Below are positions 5,325-5,781 of a stretch of 5,781 bases of DNA, piece after piece; position 1 is the first letter of the stretch; every line of letters begins with the position of its first letter. The DNA comes from Giesbergeria sp. (GTDB lineage Bacteria; Pseudomonadota; Gammaproteobacteria; Burkholderiales; Burkholderiaceae_C): assembly GCA_017998735.1 (NCBI GenBank), contig JAGOCN010000133.1:1-5781 (forward strand), in the 5' to 3' direction. The position numbers were made by a program, and so were the translations under genes. The notes beneath the pieces are model-generated. The model saw nothing but the letters and a program-made list of their open reading frames with translations. It was not told the DNA's origin and did not search any database.

Positions 5325-5781
5325 GCATCGCCACTGCCTCCGCGCGCTGCCCCGCGCTGCTGGTCTCGGCCCCGGCCTCGGGCCAGGGCAAAACCACGGT
5401 GGTGGCTGCCTTGGCGCGCCTGCACACGCGGCGCGGCCAGCGCGTACGCGTATTCAAGTGCGGGCCCGATTTTCTTGACCCGCACTGGCACCAGCTGGCC
5501 AGCGGCGCGCCGGTCCACCAACTGGACCTGTGGATGACCGGCGAGCAGGACGTGCGCGCTCGCCTGCACGCCGCCGCGCAGGACTGCGACCTGATCCTGA
5601 TCGAAGGCGTGATGGGCCTGTTTGACGGCCAGCCCAGCGCCGCCGACCTGGCGCTGCGCCTGGGCCTGCCGGTGATGGCGGTGGTCGATGCGTCTGCCAT
5701 GGCCGGCACCTTTGGTGCGCTTTGCTTTGGCCTGCAGCACTACCAGAGCGGCCTGCGCTGGGCCGGCGTGCTGGCCAACCG
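5306..5781 (+). CDS. cobB: Cobyrinate a,c-diamide synthase CobB/CbiA, N-terminal part (3' truncated by window edge)
   Basis: This enzyme uses ATP and glutamine to amidate the a and c side chains of (hydrogeno)cobyrinate in corrin synthesis. The frame is open to the window end, 158 codons. Visible are the BioD/CbiA-type P-loop APASGQGKTT (22-31), the substrate-loop motif KCGPDFLDPHWH (51-62), the 'HQLDLWM' strand and the highly conserved EGVMGLFDG (100-108), then 'VVDASAMAGT' (126-135). The C-terminal glutamine amidotransferase domain lies beyond the window. ATG 5306 overlaps the last 19 bases of btuB; TTG 5321, overlapping the btuB stop as TTGA, is the alternative. Neither has a strong Shine-Dalgarno, so translation is probably coupled to btuB. 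The gene should share the cobalamin riboswitch. CobB (aerobic route) and CbiA (anaerobic route) cannot be told apart from this part. Confidence 0.92.
   Translation, partial: MGAAALSIATASARCPALLVSAPASGQGKTTVVAALARLHTRRGQRVRVFKCGPDFLDPHWHQLASGAPVHQLDLWMTGEQDVRARLHAAAQDCDLILIEGVMGLFDGQPSAADLALRLGLPVMAVVDASAMAGTFGALCFGLQHYQSGLRWAGVLAN

Overview
The window looks like chromosomal DNA from a high-GC betaproteobacterium. The CysA, DsbB, BtuB and CobB sequences, and a ZapA/ZapB-like pair beside them, most resemble Comamonadaceae (Acidovorax/Comamonas-type). That placement rests on remembered family sequences, not on a search.

Layout. (1) 1-542, plus strand: the 3' end of cysA, the ATPase of the sulfate/thiosulfate importer. 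(2) 596-1126, plus strand: dsbB, the membrane oxidase that recharges DsbA. Its codons 48-66 look like an interspersed repeat absorbed in frame. (3) 1173-1212: a perfect 17-bp hairpin flanked by A and T tracts, a bidirectional terminator between convergent dsbB and zapA. (4) 1261-2993, minus strand: a two-gene cell-division operon, a ZapB-like coiled-coil gene followed by zapA with an ATGA overlap. This ZapA is 461 residues, where the family usually has about 100. A normal N-terminal ZapA head is followed by a glycine- and proline-free helical rod of about 300 residues, built from nine 32-residue-type repeats. (5) 2994-3401: intergenic region holding divergent promoter candidates, a clear cobalamin riboswitch aptamer (3056-3285) and a leader with mutually exclusive hairpins. 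(6) 3402-5324, plus strand: btuB, the TonB-dependent cobalamin receptor. (7) 5306-5781, plus strand: the start of cobB/cbiA (cobyrinate a,c-diamide synthase), overlapping the end of btuB and running off the window.

How the parts work together. The riboswitch, btuB and cobB form the front of a vitamin B12 uptake/biosynthesis operon that should be shut off when cobalamin is plentiful. The minus-strand pair supplies two predicted Z-ring accessory proteins from one coupled message. cysA and dsbB are ordinary housekeeping neighbours.

Most worth a second look: the rod-like extended ZapA, the repeat inside dsbB, and the unusual btuB leader, which has no visible Shine-Dalgarno sequence and competing structures that include the start codon.
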